NCBI GenBank assembly: GCA_018820315.1
Contig: JAHJOQ010000060.1
Span: 1-64,000 of the forward strand
Reading direction: 5' to 3'
DNA: 64,000 nucleotides
Source: Candidatus Zixiibacteriota bacterium
Lineage (GTDB): Bacteria > Zixibacteria > MSB-5A5 > JAABVY01 > JAHJOQ01
The position numbers and the translations under genes are program-made. How positions within the stretch are numbered: position 1 is the first letter of the stretch; each line of letters starts with the position of its first letter. The notes under the pieces were generated by a model. It was given only the letters and a program-made list of their open reading frames with translations. It was not told where the DNA came from and searched no databases. Positions 25,113 through 33,714 of this stretch are shown here, piece after piece.

Positions 25113-27487
25113 GTAATCATCGCATCCTCAATACGCGCACCCCTCGTGTGGATGCCGCAGATAAAGCCACGGGAAAAGCGCTCTATACTGACGACCTCAA
25201 GCGGCCCTGCTTGCTGACCGGAGCTATTCTGCACAGCCCTTTGGCACATGCCCGCATACTTAATATAGATACGTCTCGTGCTGAAAAGCTGTCCGGAGTC
25301 AGAGCGGTGGTAACTCACCGCGAGGCGGGCACGACGCCTTATGGGGTCAGCCCAGCCCGTTATGATGAGACCGTTTTCTGTCACGACAAGGTGCGTTACG
25401 TTGGCGATGAGATTGCAGCTGTGGCCGCCATTGACTTGGACACAGCTCTTGAGGCCACGAGCCTGATCAAGGTGGATTTTGAAGAGTTGCCGACGGTTCT
25501 GGATGGTCGCACCGCAATGGATGAAGGGCAGCCGCAGCTCCACGAGATGTACAAGAACAACATCTGTGCCCAGGTTCACTGGCATTTCGGGGACATCGAG
25601 AAGGGGCGCCATGAATCACACCTGATTCGTACAGATCGCCTCTCGAGCAAGATGCAGGACGCCGCTTTCCTGGAACCACAGAGCATTCTGGCTGAAACGA
25701 GTTCGAGTGGTAATCTGACCATGTGGAGTTCCACACAGGCTCCTCATTACATACAGCGCACCCTGGCAATGGCTCTGAATATTCCGTTGCACAAAGTGCG
25801 AGTGATCAAACCGGCAGTCGGCGGTGGTTTCGGGCCCAAGGCCTCCTGCTCAAGCGCAGAACTGGCAACATGCCTGTTAGCCATAAAGACCGGCCAACCA
25901 GTGAAGCTCACTTTCGACCGGGAGCAGGTCTTCCTCCATTCGCGGGCCAGGCATCAGTTTTTTCACACTATGACCACCGGCGTAAAGAAGGACGGCAGCC
26001 TGGCGTTTCTCGAGCATGAGTGTGTGCTCGACGGGGGAGCTTATGCCAGTTTCGGCATTGCCACGATTTACTACTCCGGATCTCTTCTTGGCGGACCGTA
26101 CCGGCTCAAGAATATGAAATACGACGGCCACCGGGTTGTTACCAATAAGCCGGCATGTGGTGCGCAGCGGGGACACGGTGCCGTCATTGCCCGCGCACTC
26201 TTTGAGGTGCAGCTTGATCGCATCGCTGAGGAACTGGGCATGGACCCGATCGAGTTGCGCCTGAAAAATGTAATGGAAGCTGGCGAGACAACCTGCAATG
26301 AATTGTTCGTCAGCAGCTTCGGCATGCGTGAGGCTCTGGAAGCGGTGCGTGATTCCGCCGCCTGGAAGAAGAAGCGTTCGTCGGGCGGCAAAACCCGCCG
26401 CGATGGGAAAGGAATAGGAGCCGCTTGCGGTTTCTTTGTCTCGGGCGCAGGGTATCCGATATATCGCTCCAGGACATATCATTGCACGGTAGTGACGAAA
26501 GTCGATGAGGTCGGCGGTGGAGTGACTGTCTCTTCGGGTGCGGCCGATATCGGTCAGGGATCGGATACTGTGCTGGCAATGATTACCGCCGAGGAACTCG
26601 GCCTATCTCTTGATGAAGTGAGAGTCCTCTCGGGCGACTCCAGCCTCAGTGTCGATTTGGGTGCCTATTCCAGTCGCACGACTCTTATGACCGGTCATGC
26701 CTGCCGCGAGGCTGCCCTCGACGTGAAAAAGCAGATTCTGGAAGCTGTGGCCGGTATGCTGGAAATACCATCCGAAACACTTGATCTTAGAGATGGGCAG
26801 GTAGTGAGTCTTGCCGGTGAACTCGATTTCTCAAAGATCAGGAAAGAATATCTCCAGGAGCATAAGGGCTTCTCGGACCTTCCTGATGCCCCACAATTGA
26901 CATTTGCCGAAGCCAGCCGAATCGCATTTCTCGAACTCGGCACCATTATAGGCACGGGCAAGTATCGTCCTCCGCCATTGGGCGGTTCGTTCAAAGGAGC
27001 CAAGGTTGGTACCTCACCAGCTTTCGGTTGCTCGGCGCAGATTGCCGAGGTTACCGTTGACCTCAAGACTGGCGAAATCACGGTCGGACATATCACCGGC
27101 GCCCATGATTGTGGCTATGCCATCAATGTCACGCAGGTCGAGGGTCAGATGCAGGGTTCGATGATGATGGGCATGGGGGAGGCGCTGATGGAGCAGATAA
27201 TATATGACAACAAGGGCCGAATCGTGAATGCGAACCTCGCAGAATACAAAATTCCGACCGCGCTTGACATGCCTCATCTCGATGCAATCATCATCGAATC
27301 CAACGAACCGAGTGGCCCGTACGGTGCAAAAGAGGTCGGCGAGGGAGCGATAATGCCGGTTATTCCATCCATTCTCAACGCCATCTACGATGCAACGGGA
27401 GTGCGTATCGACGAGCTACCTGTGACGCCAGAAAGGCTGATAGCAGCACTACGTTCTAAGAATGACAAACGTGAAGCAGACGCCTAA
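25109..27487 (+). CDS. Molybdopterin-binding large subunit of xanthine dehydrogenase-family enzyme; 4-hydroxybenzoyl-CoA reductase alpha candidate
   Basis: A 792-residue catalytic subunit from the ATG at 25109 (a longer frame reaches back to 25052 but is internal to the small-subunit gene). Cofactor segments seen are GGGFGPKASC near residue 235, the QGSDTVLAM pterin block near 485 and YGAKEVGEGAIMPV near 740, which carries the active-site glutamate. The family uses molybdopterin cytosine dinucleotide, and genes for MCD synthesis and sulfuration lie nearby (30773-33041). 4-hydroxybenzoyl-CoA reductase is the likeliest function beside a benzoyl-CoA operon. Other hydroxylases of aromatic or N-heterocyclic substrates cannot be excluded. 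Confidence 0.82.
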   Translation: MSNHRILNTRTPRVDAADKATGKALYTDDLKRPCLLTGAILHSPLAHARILNIDTSRAEKLSGVRAVVTHREAGTTPYGVSPARYDETVFCHDKVRYVGDEIAAVAAIDLDTALEATSLIKVDFEELPTVLDGRTAMDEGQPQLHEMYKNNICAQVHWHFGDIEKGRHESHLIRTDRLSSKMQDAAFLEPQSILAETSSSGNLTMWSSTQAPHYIQRTLAMALNIPLHKVRVIKPAVGGGFGPKASCSSAELATCLLAIKTGQPVKLTFDREQVFLHSRARHQFFHTMTTGVKKDGSLAFLEHECVLDGGAYASFGIATIYYSGSLLGGPYRLKNMKYDGHRVVTNKPACGAQRGHGAVIARALFEVQLDRIAEELGMDPIELRLKNVMEAGETTCNELFVSSFGMREALEAVRDSAAWKKKRSSGGKTRRDGKGIGAACGFFVSGAGYPIYRSRTYHCTVVTKVDEVGGGVTVSSGAADIGQGSDTVLAMITAEELGLSLDEVRVLSGDSSLSVDLGAYSSRTTLMTGHACREAALDVKKQILEAVAGMLEIPSETLDLRDGQVVSLAGELDFSKIRKEYLQEHKGFSDLPDAPQLTFAEASRIAFLELGTIIGTGKYRPPPLGGSFKGAKVGTSPAFGCSAQIAEVTVDLKTGEITVGHITGAHDCGYAINVTQVEGQMQGSMMMGMGEALMEQIIYDNKGRIVNANLAEYKIPTALDMPHLDAIIIESNEPSGPYGAKEVGEGAIMPVIPSILNAIYDATGVRIDELPVTPERLIAALRSKNDKREADA

Positions 27488-27566
27488 CGCGCACTAACCG
27501 CCGCTGGTAATCGCTTTCATGAATCAAGGGTAATTCGGATTGCTGATAGGAGATTCTTCAGTCTGA

Positions 27567-28106
27567 TCAATTCTCTTGCTCTGCGAGAGCCATCCCTTCC
27601 CGCATGGCATCCAGATTTAGATCCTCTGTTCCTTTGGGAACACTTAACGAGATTGCCTTCGCCAGAGCGTCCGAAGTCACAAGTTGCAGAATGGAGTTCA
27701 TGTAGCCGAGTATCACCATGTTGGCGACGATCTTGCGTCCAAACTTCCTGGAAGCGATATCAGTCGCACTTATGCCATATTCGCGAATTCCCTGCGGATT
27801 GAGATTCGAATCAGGTAACACCAGATCTTTATCACAAATCAGGATCCCTCCCGGCTTCAGATCGGAGATGAACTTCTCATAGCCAGGTTGAGTCATCGAA
27901 ACGAGCACATCATGCTTTGAAGGTTCCAACTCGTAAATATCGGTATCCGAGATGATCACATCTCCGCGGCATTCACCACCTCTGGATTCGCTTCCGTAGG
28001 ATTGGTTTTGAACAGCTTTCTTTCCATCGAAGACAGCCGACTGCCCCACGATATAGCTGGACATGACAATCCCCTGACCACCAAAGCCGACAAACCTAAT
28101 TATCAA
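27567..28106 (-). CDS. korC: 2-oxoacid:ferredoxin oxidoreductase gamma subunit
   Basis: A 179-residue gamma domain of the 2-oxoacid:ferredoxin oxidoreductase family, beginning MIIRFVGFGGQGIVMSSYIV, the conserved N-terminal glycine-rich strand of this subunit. It includes QSYGSESRGGECRGDVIIS near residues 38-56. It associates with the alpha and beta subunits to oxidise a 2-oxoacid to acyl-CoA and CO2 with reduction of ferredoxin. Its start overlaps the beta-subunit stop by 4 bp. 2-oxoglutarate is the likeliest substrate, because Thauera uses such an enzyme to reduce the benzoyl-CoA reductase ferredoxin. Confidence 0.85.
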   Translation of the reverse strand: MIIRFVGFGGQGIVMSSYIVGQSAVFDGKKAVQNQSYGSESRGGECRGDVIISDTDIYELEPSKHDVLVSMTQPGYEKFISDLKPGGILICDKDLVLPDSNLNPQGIREYGISATDIASRKFGRKIVANMVILGYMNSILQLVTSDALAKAISLSVPKGTEDLNLDAMREGMALAEQEN

Positions 28107-28954
28107 CTTTCGCTCTCCATAGCTAATTTCTCGACCTGTTCTTTGGTGAGCCTGTGTAGCTCGGTCACGAATTCAGGTCTACTCTGATCACACAACTTGC
28201 CCACGACGATCTTGTCCTGTAGTTCGTCGTCAGACATAGTCTGGGCTTTGCTGATATTGACGGATTGTTCCTTGAACTTCTTGAGGAAACTCGTTCCATT
28301 TCGCAGACCGACTCTGCGCCCGTAATTCTCGGGACATTGAGAAACGATCTCGATAAAACTGAAGCCTTTTCTGGTCATAGCGTCTTGCATGGCCTTTTGG
28401 AGCTGAAACACATGATATGTTGTCCAGCGAGAGACATAGCTCGCCCCTGCCGCAACCACGAGGTCAGCGACCTTAAAAGGCGGCTCGATATTTCTGTACG
28501 GCGTCGAAGCTGTCTTCACACCCTCAGGAGTCGTTGGCGCAGCCTGCCCGCCGGTCATGCCGTAGATCATGTTATTCACCATGAATACGGTAAGATCGAT
28601 ATTGCGCCTCGCTGCGTGAATCAGGTGGTTTCCTCCGATGCCGGCAATGTCTCCGTCTCCGGCAATTGCGACTACTTTCATATCAGGGCGCATGATCTTC
28701 ACACCTGTCGCAAATGCGATCGGTCGGCCATGAGTGGTGTGAAGAGTATCTGATTTGAAGTAAGGACTTGGAATCCATGACGAGCAGCCGATTCCGGAGA
28801 CACAAACCATCTGCGTTGGATCCAGATCTAAGCTGTCGATTGCGTTGAGGAAAACATTCAAGACAGTTCCACAGCCGCATCCTACACAGAAGCGGTGCGG
28901 CAGGCTGTCCTTCCGAACATAATCTATCAGTCTGTGCTGAAGCTGGCTCATCAA
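28103..28954 (-). CDS. korB: 2-oxoacid:ferredoxin oxidoreductase beta (TPP) subunit
   Basis: A 283-residue thiamine-diphosphate-binding subunit. The N-terminal block HRFCVGCGCGTVLNVFL and GIGCSSWIPSP precede the Mg-TPP motif GDGDIAGIGGNHLIHAARRN (about residues 98-117) and the NNMIYGMTGGQ block. This is the standard KorB/VorB architecture without its own ferredoxin domain. It overlaps both neighbours by 4 bp (korA upstream, korC downstream). The beta subunit catalyses decarboxylation. Phenylglyoxylate is a possible alternative substrate, given the PadBCD-like genes further along. Confidence 0.88.
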   Translation of the reverse strand: MMSQLQHRLIDYVRKDSLPHRFCVGCGCGTVLNVFLNAIDSLDLDPTQMVCVSGIGCSSWIPSPYFKSDTLHTTHGRPIAFATGVKIMRPDMKVVAIAGDGDIAGIGGNHLIHAARRNIDLTVFMVNNMIYGMTGGQAAPTTPEGVKTASTPYRNIEPPFKVADLVVAAGASYVSRWTTYHVFQLQKAMQDAMTRKGFSFIEIVSQCPENYGRRVGLRNGTSFLKKFKEQSVNISKAQTMSDDELQDKIVVGKLCDQSRPEFVTELHRLTKEQVEKLAMESES

Positions 28955-30114
28955 GCGATCTCCACAATAGCTCTGGTGATCTCTTCCACCGAGTGAGAGA
29001 CACCTCCGATCTTGGACACAGGCACCACTTTGCAGCCGACAAATCGTTCAATCTCTCTCGATATCTGTCCCAGGTTCATTTCAGGAACCAGTATGACATC
29101 AAGGTTCTTTCCAAACTCCGCCACCTGCTTTCGAGCAAATGGCCAGATGGTGATCAACCTCATGAAATCCACGTCCACACCCTCATTTCGAGCCTCTTTA
29201 ACTGCGCCATAGGCTGGTCTGGCGGTAGCTCCAAATGATATGACGCCTACACGTGCTGTGCCGTCTTTGCCAATATCAGACTCAACACGAACAATCTTCT
29301 CTCTGTTGTCATCTATCTTGCGGTATATTCTTCTCACGAGTACATCGTGTACCTCGGGAGTAGATACGTCCCGCATGCCATTTGCCAGGTGAGTAGAGCC
29401 GGTCACGTGAACATTGCTCCCCTGGCCATAGTGAATCATCCCCGGAACGAGCTCGGACCCACCGAAAATATCCTCACCGACTTGAGCCGCTTTTCTCGCT
29501 GAAAATCTGGCTTCCAAAGGTTCTGGCATTACGACGCTTTCCCGTATATGGCCGATTTCTCCATCCATCAGCATAATCACCGGAGTCCGATAGGTGTCGG
29601 CGAGATCGAAGCAATCCCTTATGAGGTCGAAGCACTCCTGCGCGGAATTCGGGGAAAGAGCTATGATATTGTGATCACCGTGTGTTCCCCACCGCGCCTG
29701 CATGACATCGCCCTGGGCAGGCTTCGTGGCCTGTCCGGTCGAGGGTCCTGAGCGCTGCACATCGACTATCACACAGGGAGTTTCGGTCATGATCGCGTAT
29801 CCCAGGTTCTCCTGCATAAGTGAGAAACCGGGGCCACTTGTGGCCGTCATCGTACGCGCGTCAGTCCAGGAAGCGCCAATGATCGCAGCTATGCTCGCGA
29901 GTTCGTCTTCCATCTGAACACAGATTCCTCCCGCTTTAGGGAGTTCCCTCGCCATCAATTCAGCCACCTCGCTCGCTGGCGTAATGGGATACCCCGCAAA
30001 GAAATCGCAGCCAGAGTAAAGCGCTCCATATGCACAGGCTTCATCACCGAGCAGAAAATACGTTTTACCCGCAAGGCGATCAAGATACCGTATCCTGTTG
30101 GTGTTATCTGTCAC
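28951..30114 (-). CDS. korA: 2-oxoacid:ferredoxin oxidoreductase alpha subunit
   Basis: A 387-residue alpha subunit. The pyrimidine-binding domain starts LLGDEACAYGALYSGCDFFAG, followed by YPITPASEVAELMA and the TATSGPGFSLMQENLGYA block (about residues 91-108), and then the C-terminal transketolase-like domain with MRLITIWPFA. The gene lies 3 bp downstream of the ferredoxin gene and overlaps korB. KorA-type alpha subunits normally serve 2-oxoglutarate or branched-chain oxoacids; sequence alone does not choose between these and phenylglyoxylate. Confidence 0.88.
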   Translation of the reverse strand: MTDNTNRIRYLDRLAGKTYFLLGDEACAYGALYSGCDFFAGYPITPASEVAELMARELPKAGGICVQMEDELASIAAIIGASWTDARTMTATSGPGFSLMQENLGYAIMTETPCVIVDVQRSGPSTGQATKPAQGDVMQARWGTHGDHNIIALSPNSAQECFDLIRDCFDLADTYRTPVIMLMDGEIGHIRESVVMPEPLEARFSARKAAQVGEDIFGGSELVPGMIHYGQGSNVHVTGSTHLANGMRDVSTPEVHDVLVRRIYRKIDDNREKIVRVESDIGKDGTARVGVISFGATARPAYGAVKEARNEGVDVDFMRLITIWPFARKQVAEFGKNLDVILVPEMNLGQISREIERFVGCKVVPVSKIGGVSHSVEEITRAIVEIA

Positions 30115-30117
30115 AAC

Positions 30118-30414
30118 CTATTTCGTTTCCGTGTTGTCAGATTTTTGTGCATACGTTATAACAATCGCCAGCTCGGGGCACAGGAGTTCACATAGCTGGC
30201 ATCCTGGGCATTTCTCCATGTCGGCGACGATTGGGAGATAATAGCCACGTCTGTTCAGCTTATTAGATGCCTGGAATACGTCTACCGGGCAGAATTCGAT
30301 GCAGATATCACATCCCTTACAAAGATCCCCGTCAATCTCAATTGACTCAACGCTCTTCTTGCGTTTCTTGGGTGAACTTTGAGCAGACCTGTCAAGGCAG
30401 TCTTTATTGTCCAT
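30118..30414 (-). CDS. korD: 2[4Fe-4S] ferredoxin (delta) subunit of the oxidoreductase
   Basis: A 98-residue ferredoxin with two canonical motifs, CKGCDICIEFCPVDVF (about residues 32-47) and CPGCQLCELLCPELAI (about 69-84), after a Lys/Ser-rich N-terminal segment. It is the first gene of the korDABC operon and takes electrons from the oxidoreductase. An 18 bp palindrome lies 16 bp upstream of the ATG, which suggests repression at this unit. Confidence 0.88.
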   Translation of the reverse strand: MDNKDCLDRSAQSSPKKRKKSVESIEIDGDLCKGCDICIEFCPVDVFQASNKLNRRGYYLPIVADMEKCPGCQLCELLCPELAIVITYAQKSDNTETK

Positions 30415-30772
30415 ATCGATGCAGACTCAGTCACGACCGGTCGTGACATGCATGCGATTGTTTGACACCGTACATCCCGCAGTCCGGCTAAACGGCGATT
30501 ACTACATTGTAGATATAATAGATGAGTTTGGAATTTCCAACCTGCTTTTTCTGGTGAAGGCCGATGATGATTTGTCCTGCAGCCAAGGCAAATCTGGACT
30601 TGGCATCGCGATCTACCCCAGACTATCGATCTGATCGACTTGACAACGGGTTTTTGTTCATTATGTTTCTAACTGTGAGAGATTTGAAGGATTCCGAACT
30701 TGTCTCCGGCAGTTGGAGTGCGAACCCGACAGTGACTGCCCCAGTTGTTTCGATAACGGGGCTGAGCCAATT
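30415..30772. promoter_or_regulatory. Divergent intergenic region between korD and mocA
   Basis: A 358 bp stretch without a convincing gene; short frames here lack start sites and family features. It holds the 18 bp palindrome at 30430-30447 and a 13 bp palindrome TTGGAA-T-TTCCAA at 30528-30540. On the minus strand TTGGAA, a 17 bp gap and TATATC (complement of 30512-30540) form a weak promoter for korDABC. No clear promoter for mocA was found. Confidence 0.4.
30430..30447. promoter_or_regulatory. Perfect 18 bp palindrome, probable repressor operator
   Basis: GTCACGACCGGTCGTGAC is fully symmetric and centred on CCGG, as in many TetR- and related-family operators. It is 16 bp upstream of korD and just upstream of a TTGACA on the plus strand. 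Its sequence differs from the operator in front of the TetR gene, so another regulator, not encoded in this window, is implied. Confidence 0.6.
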
Positions 30773-31384
30773 ATGAACATCACCGGCATAATACTCGCTG
30801 CAGGCATGTCTTCGAGGATGGGTGCGATTAACAAGCTTCTGCTGAAGTACAGGCACCATACGATTGTGGAGGAGACCCTGGAGCAATTATCGAATTCGAT
30901 GGTTGACAATATACTGGTTGTCACCGGTTTTGAAAATGATCGGATCGAAGAACTGCTGTCCAAGAAGGTGACGGACAGGATCAGCATTATCCATAACTGC
31001 GACTACCATCTCGGAAGGGCAGAATCCATCAAATGCGCAGTTGGGCTCATTAAGAACAATGTCGATGCTCTCTTGTTTATGGTGGCAGATAAGCCCGGGG
31101 TGACGAGCGATCTGATTGCTGAAGCGATTGACCGATTCAGGAAAGATCGGCCTGCCATCCTCTATGTCGAGACACCAGCCGGTCGGGGCCATCCAATTGT
31201 ATTCTCGAAAGAGGTGTTTGGTGACCTACTGCATATGCAGGGCGATCATGCCGGTGACAGACTGCTCGCGAAATACAGAGACGACACTGTCAAATTGAAA
31301 GACGATGCAGAGCAAATAGATGTCGATAGTGAGGCAGATTACCAGAGATTATTGAAACAAAATGCCGGTAAGAAGGTGCGTTGA
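30773..31384 (+). CDS. mocA: Molybdenum cofactor cytidylyltransferase-like NTP transferase
   Basis: About 203 residues from the ATG at 30773, where the family's first strand begins: ITGIILAAGMSSRMG followed by NKLLL, the nucleotide-binding loop of MobA-like transferases. FMVADKPGVTSDLI corresponds to the usual LADQP metal site, and GRGHPIVFSKEVF to the GHP block of MocA. MocA attaches CMP to molybdopterin, making the MCD cofactor required by xanthine-dehydrogenase-family enzymes such as that at 23614-27487. It is followed by xdhC and yqeB on the same strand, a typical hydroxylase maturation group. A longer frame from 30713 is unlikely. Confidence 0.8.
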   Translation: MNITGIILAAGMSSRMGAINKLLLKYRHHTIVEETLEQLSNSMVDNILVVTGFENDRIEELLSKKVTDRISIIHNCDYHLGRAESIKCAVGLIKNNVDALLFMVADKPGVTSDLIAEAIDRFRKDRPAILYVETPAGRGHPIVFSKEVFGDLLHMQGDHAGDRLLAKYRDDTVKLKDDAEQIDVDSEADYQRLLKQNAGKKVR

Positions 31385-31443
31385 GCATTTGCCATAGCAG
31401 ATCTGCTTAGCCGGTCTCTTACAGACAGGATTGGTGGGAACCT

Positions 31444-32226
31444 ATGAGTATTTTTGAGGAAATATGTGACAGACAAAAGGCAGGGAAGCCGTTTGTACTG
31501 GCTACTATCGTCAGAACCGCTGGAGCATCGCCGCGGGCACCGGGTGCGAAAATACTGGTACACCCTGACGGGAGCATTTCAGGAACGATCGGTGGCGGAA
31601 CATTTGAGAAACAGGTAATAGAAGATTCTCTTGACCTGTTAGGGTCGACAAAGAACCATCTTTTGAAGAGATACAATTTCTCGGACATCGGCGAGGACAC
31701 CATAGGCATGACCTGCGGGGGGGAGGCAGAAGTATTCTTCGAGGTCAGCGCCAAACCAAAACGTCTGATAATCGTCGGAGGAGGGCACATCTGTCGGGAT
31801 CTCGTGAAGCTCGCCCTTGGATCTGATTTCCAGATTACAGTTGTCGATGATCGCCCCGAGATTCTCAAGGAGTATGATCGGCCGGTTACGATCGTGCAGA
31901 CTGACTCAAGCTATCAAGAGAGTTTCCCGTCTCTTGATAGCGACTCTTATGTGGTTATCGTTACCCGCTCACATAAATACGACGAACCGGTCCTGGCTCA
32001 GGCCATAAAGCAGCCTTGTGCATACATCGGCATGATAGGATCCAGGGCAAAAGTCACCAAAGTACTGGCGACTCTGGAGGAGTCGGGAGTTGACCGATCG
32101 CTTCTTGAGCGAGTACATGCGCCGATTGGCCTGGACATAAAGGGAGAGGGCCCCTTTGAAATCGCCGTCTCAATTCTTGCCGAATTGATCGCAACGAAAA
32201 ATGGCAGCAGCCTGAGCGTGAGATGA
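31444..32226 (+). CDS. xdhC: XdhC/CoxI-family molybdenum hydroxylase maturation factor
   Basis: A 260-residue XdhC. The N-terminal CoxI domain contains RTAGASPRAPGAKILVHPDG followed by GTIGGGTFE, and TCGGEAEVFFEV; the Rossmann-like C-terminal domain starts KRLIIVGGGHICRDLVKLA near residue 109. XdhC binds and sulfurates the molybdenum cofactor and delivers it to xanthine-dehydrogenase-type apoenzymes. It lies 59 bp after mocA and overlaps yqeB by 4 bp. An SD-like GGTGGGAA precedes the ATG. Its presence supports a sulfurated MCD enzyme, in line with the adjacent large subunit. Confidence 0.85.
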   Translation: MSIFEEICDRQKAGKPFVLATIVRTAGASPRAPGAKILVHPDGSISGTIGGGTFEKQVIEDSLDLLGSTKNHLLKRYNFSDIGEDTIGMTCGGEAEVFFEVSAKPKRLIIVGGGHICRDLVKLALGSDFQITVVDDRPEILKEYDRPVTIVQTDSSYQESFPSLDSDSYVVIVTRSHKYDEPVLAQAIKQPCAYIGMIGSRAKVTKVLATLEESGVDRSLLERVHAPIGLDIKGEGPFEIAVSILAELIATKNGSSLSVR

Positions 32227-33041
32227 TCCAGCACTCTGTTCGTGGAAGGGTAGTCGTTCGCGGCGCCGGTGAGATGGCATCCGGTGTTATCCGGTGTCTG
32301 GTTATGGCTGGATTCGAAGTGATTGCCATCGAGAAACCAGCTCCAACTTGTGTCAGACGCCCCGTATGCTTTGCCGAAGCGTTCTTCGAACAGAGAGTGA
32401 CTGTTGAAGGCGTCACTGCTGTTCTGGTGAACTCAACGGAGGAAGCGACAGCAATCATGGGCAGCCGATCCGTTCCCCTCCTGATCGATCCGGAAGCGAA
32501 GCAATTGCCTGCTTTGGAACCGACGGCAGTTGTCGATGGTCGCATGCGAAAACGGGATGTCGATACTGATCTTGATATAGCTCCTATTGTGATCGGTCTT
32601 GGTCCCGGGTTTGTTGCAGGTGAGAATTGTCACGCTGCTGTGGAGACGAATAGAGGAAGGGATCTTGGGCGTGTTATCTATGCCGGTCGTCCCGAACCTT
32701 ATACCGGCACTCCTGCTTCTGTTAACGGTTTCAGCCACGAAAGAGTTTTACGATCTCCCGCTGATGGAGTGTTCACCACGCACTGCGAAATTACCGATCT
32801 TGTCGAATCGGGCCAGGTTATCGGTGAGGTGGATGGAATCCCGGTTGTCGGTAGGATAGATGGGATGGTCAGGGGTATGATTCGTACCGGTATGGATGTT
32901 TCTTTTGGACAGAAGATCGGCGACATTGATCCTCGATGCAGGAAAGATCTCTGCTTCAAAATATCTGACAAAGCTCATGCAATTGGCAACGCGGCACTCC
33001 AAGCGCTTACGGAATTGCGGGCTACAGTGCTCGATCACTAG
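32223..33041 (+). CDS. yqeB: YqeB/EF2563-family protein linked to selenium-dependent molybdenum hydroxylases
   Basis: A 272-residue protein beginning with a Rossmann-like strand RVVVRGAGEMASGVIRCLVMAGFEV. It contains VVDGRMRKRDVDTDLDIAPIVIGLGPGFVAG, the family core, and YTGTPASVNGFSHERVLRSPADG. EF2563/YqeB genes occur with XdhC-like and MocA-like genes in clusters for selenium-dependent molybdenum hydroxylases, although some members occur without the selenium genes. It is coupled to xdhC (ATGA overlap). It probably finishes the MCD hydroxylase in this window. Whether selenium is used needs selD and related genes, which are not in view. Confidence 0.8.
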   Translation: MIQHSVRGRVVVRGAGEMASGVIRCLVMAGFEVIAIEKPAPTCVRRPVCFAEAFFEQRVTVEGVTAVLVNSTEEATAIMGSRSVPLLIDPEAKQLPALEPTAVVDGRMRKRDVDTDLDIAPIVIGLGPGFVAGENCHAAVETNRGRDLGRVIYAGRPEPYTGTPASVNGFSHERVLRSPADGVFTTHCEITDLVESGQVIGEVDGIPVVGRIDGMVRGMIRTGMDVSFGQKIGDIDPRCRKDLCFKISDKAHAIGNAALQALTELRATVLDH

Positions 33042-33092
33042 GCTGCTCTAAGCTTCAGCAATTAGCTGCGAACAAACGTATTCATTTCAGCG

Positions 33093-33117
33093 CTGGTTAG
33101 GAGGAGAATCTAACCAG
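33093..33117. terminator. Hairpin between convergent genes, possible bidirectional terminator
   Basis: CTGGTTAG, 9 nt loop, CTAACCAG: a perfect 8 bp stem between the ends of yqeB (plus) and the thioesterase gene (minus). There is no good T-run on either side, so it may be a transcript-end stabiliser rather than an intrinsic terminator. Confidence 0.45.
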
Positions 33118-33167
33118 AAACGCTGTCATGGAGCGTAGCAAATCACTAATTCTGATCGAATAATCAT

Positions 33168-33611
33168 CTATGTATCATCATCTTCTACAGACTCGCGGAG
33201 TCTGTCACTCAGCCCACTTCTGGGTCTGACATATCTGGCCGCGGCCTCGGCTACAGTTTCGCCACTTTGATTTATGGCCCTGCCATTTGTGAAATAGTCT
33301 GTCTGCTGCTCGCCAGTCCTCCAGCCTTCAAAATGTATTCTGTCACCTGTGTGAACTGGCTTTCTGAACCGAACCGTGATCTCGGCCGTTACAGCGAATA
33401 TCTCCTCAGCGAGGAGCGATTTTATCATCACCTCATCGAGCAAAGTTGCGACAATGCCGCCATGGAGAATTCTCTTATAGCCGGCATACACTTCATCGGC
33501 GGTGATATCACAGAATGCCCTCTCTCCATCCCAGAAAAAGTGAGCCTTCAGACCGACCTGGTTCTTCTGCCCGCACACAAAGCATCTCGGAACCGACGCA
33601 ACCTCTTTCAT
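33168..33611 (-). CDS. PaaI-type hotdog thioesterase
   Basis: About 147 residues from the ATG at 33611, chosen because AGGGAA is suitably placed upstream (an upstream in-frame start adds ten residues). It begins with a small CFVCGQKNQVGL motif, and the hotdog core has RILHGGIVATLLDEVM, where the helix and Asp/Glu of PaaI-type thioesterases lie. Such enzymes hydrolyse acyl- or aryl-CoA thioesters and may relieve CoA trapping. It follows the acyl-CoA dehydrogenase gene by about 100 bp on the same strand. The substrate is not determinable. Confidence 0.75.
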   Translation of the reverse strand: MKEVASVPRCFVCGQKNQVGLKAHFFWDGERAFCDITADEVYAGYKRILHGGIVATLLDEVMIKSLLAEEIFAVTAEITVRFRKPVHTGDRIHFEGWRTGEQQTDYFTNGRAINQSGETVAEAAARYVRPRSGLSDRLRESVEDDDT

Positions 33612-33714
33612 GATTGGATTCCCTGTCAATGTCAAACCCAAGCCGGCGAGCAGTCTGCCGGCACTTAGACGTGTTAGTTCAACTCACAAGGAAAAGGTGC
33701 TGCGATCTTATCGC

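Noticed and set aside
30407-30776. Short plus-strand ORFs between korD and mocA
   Set aside because: They lack ribosome sites and family resemblance and overlap the korD start and the operator-like palindromes.
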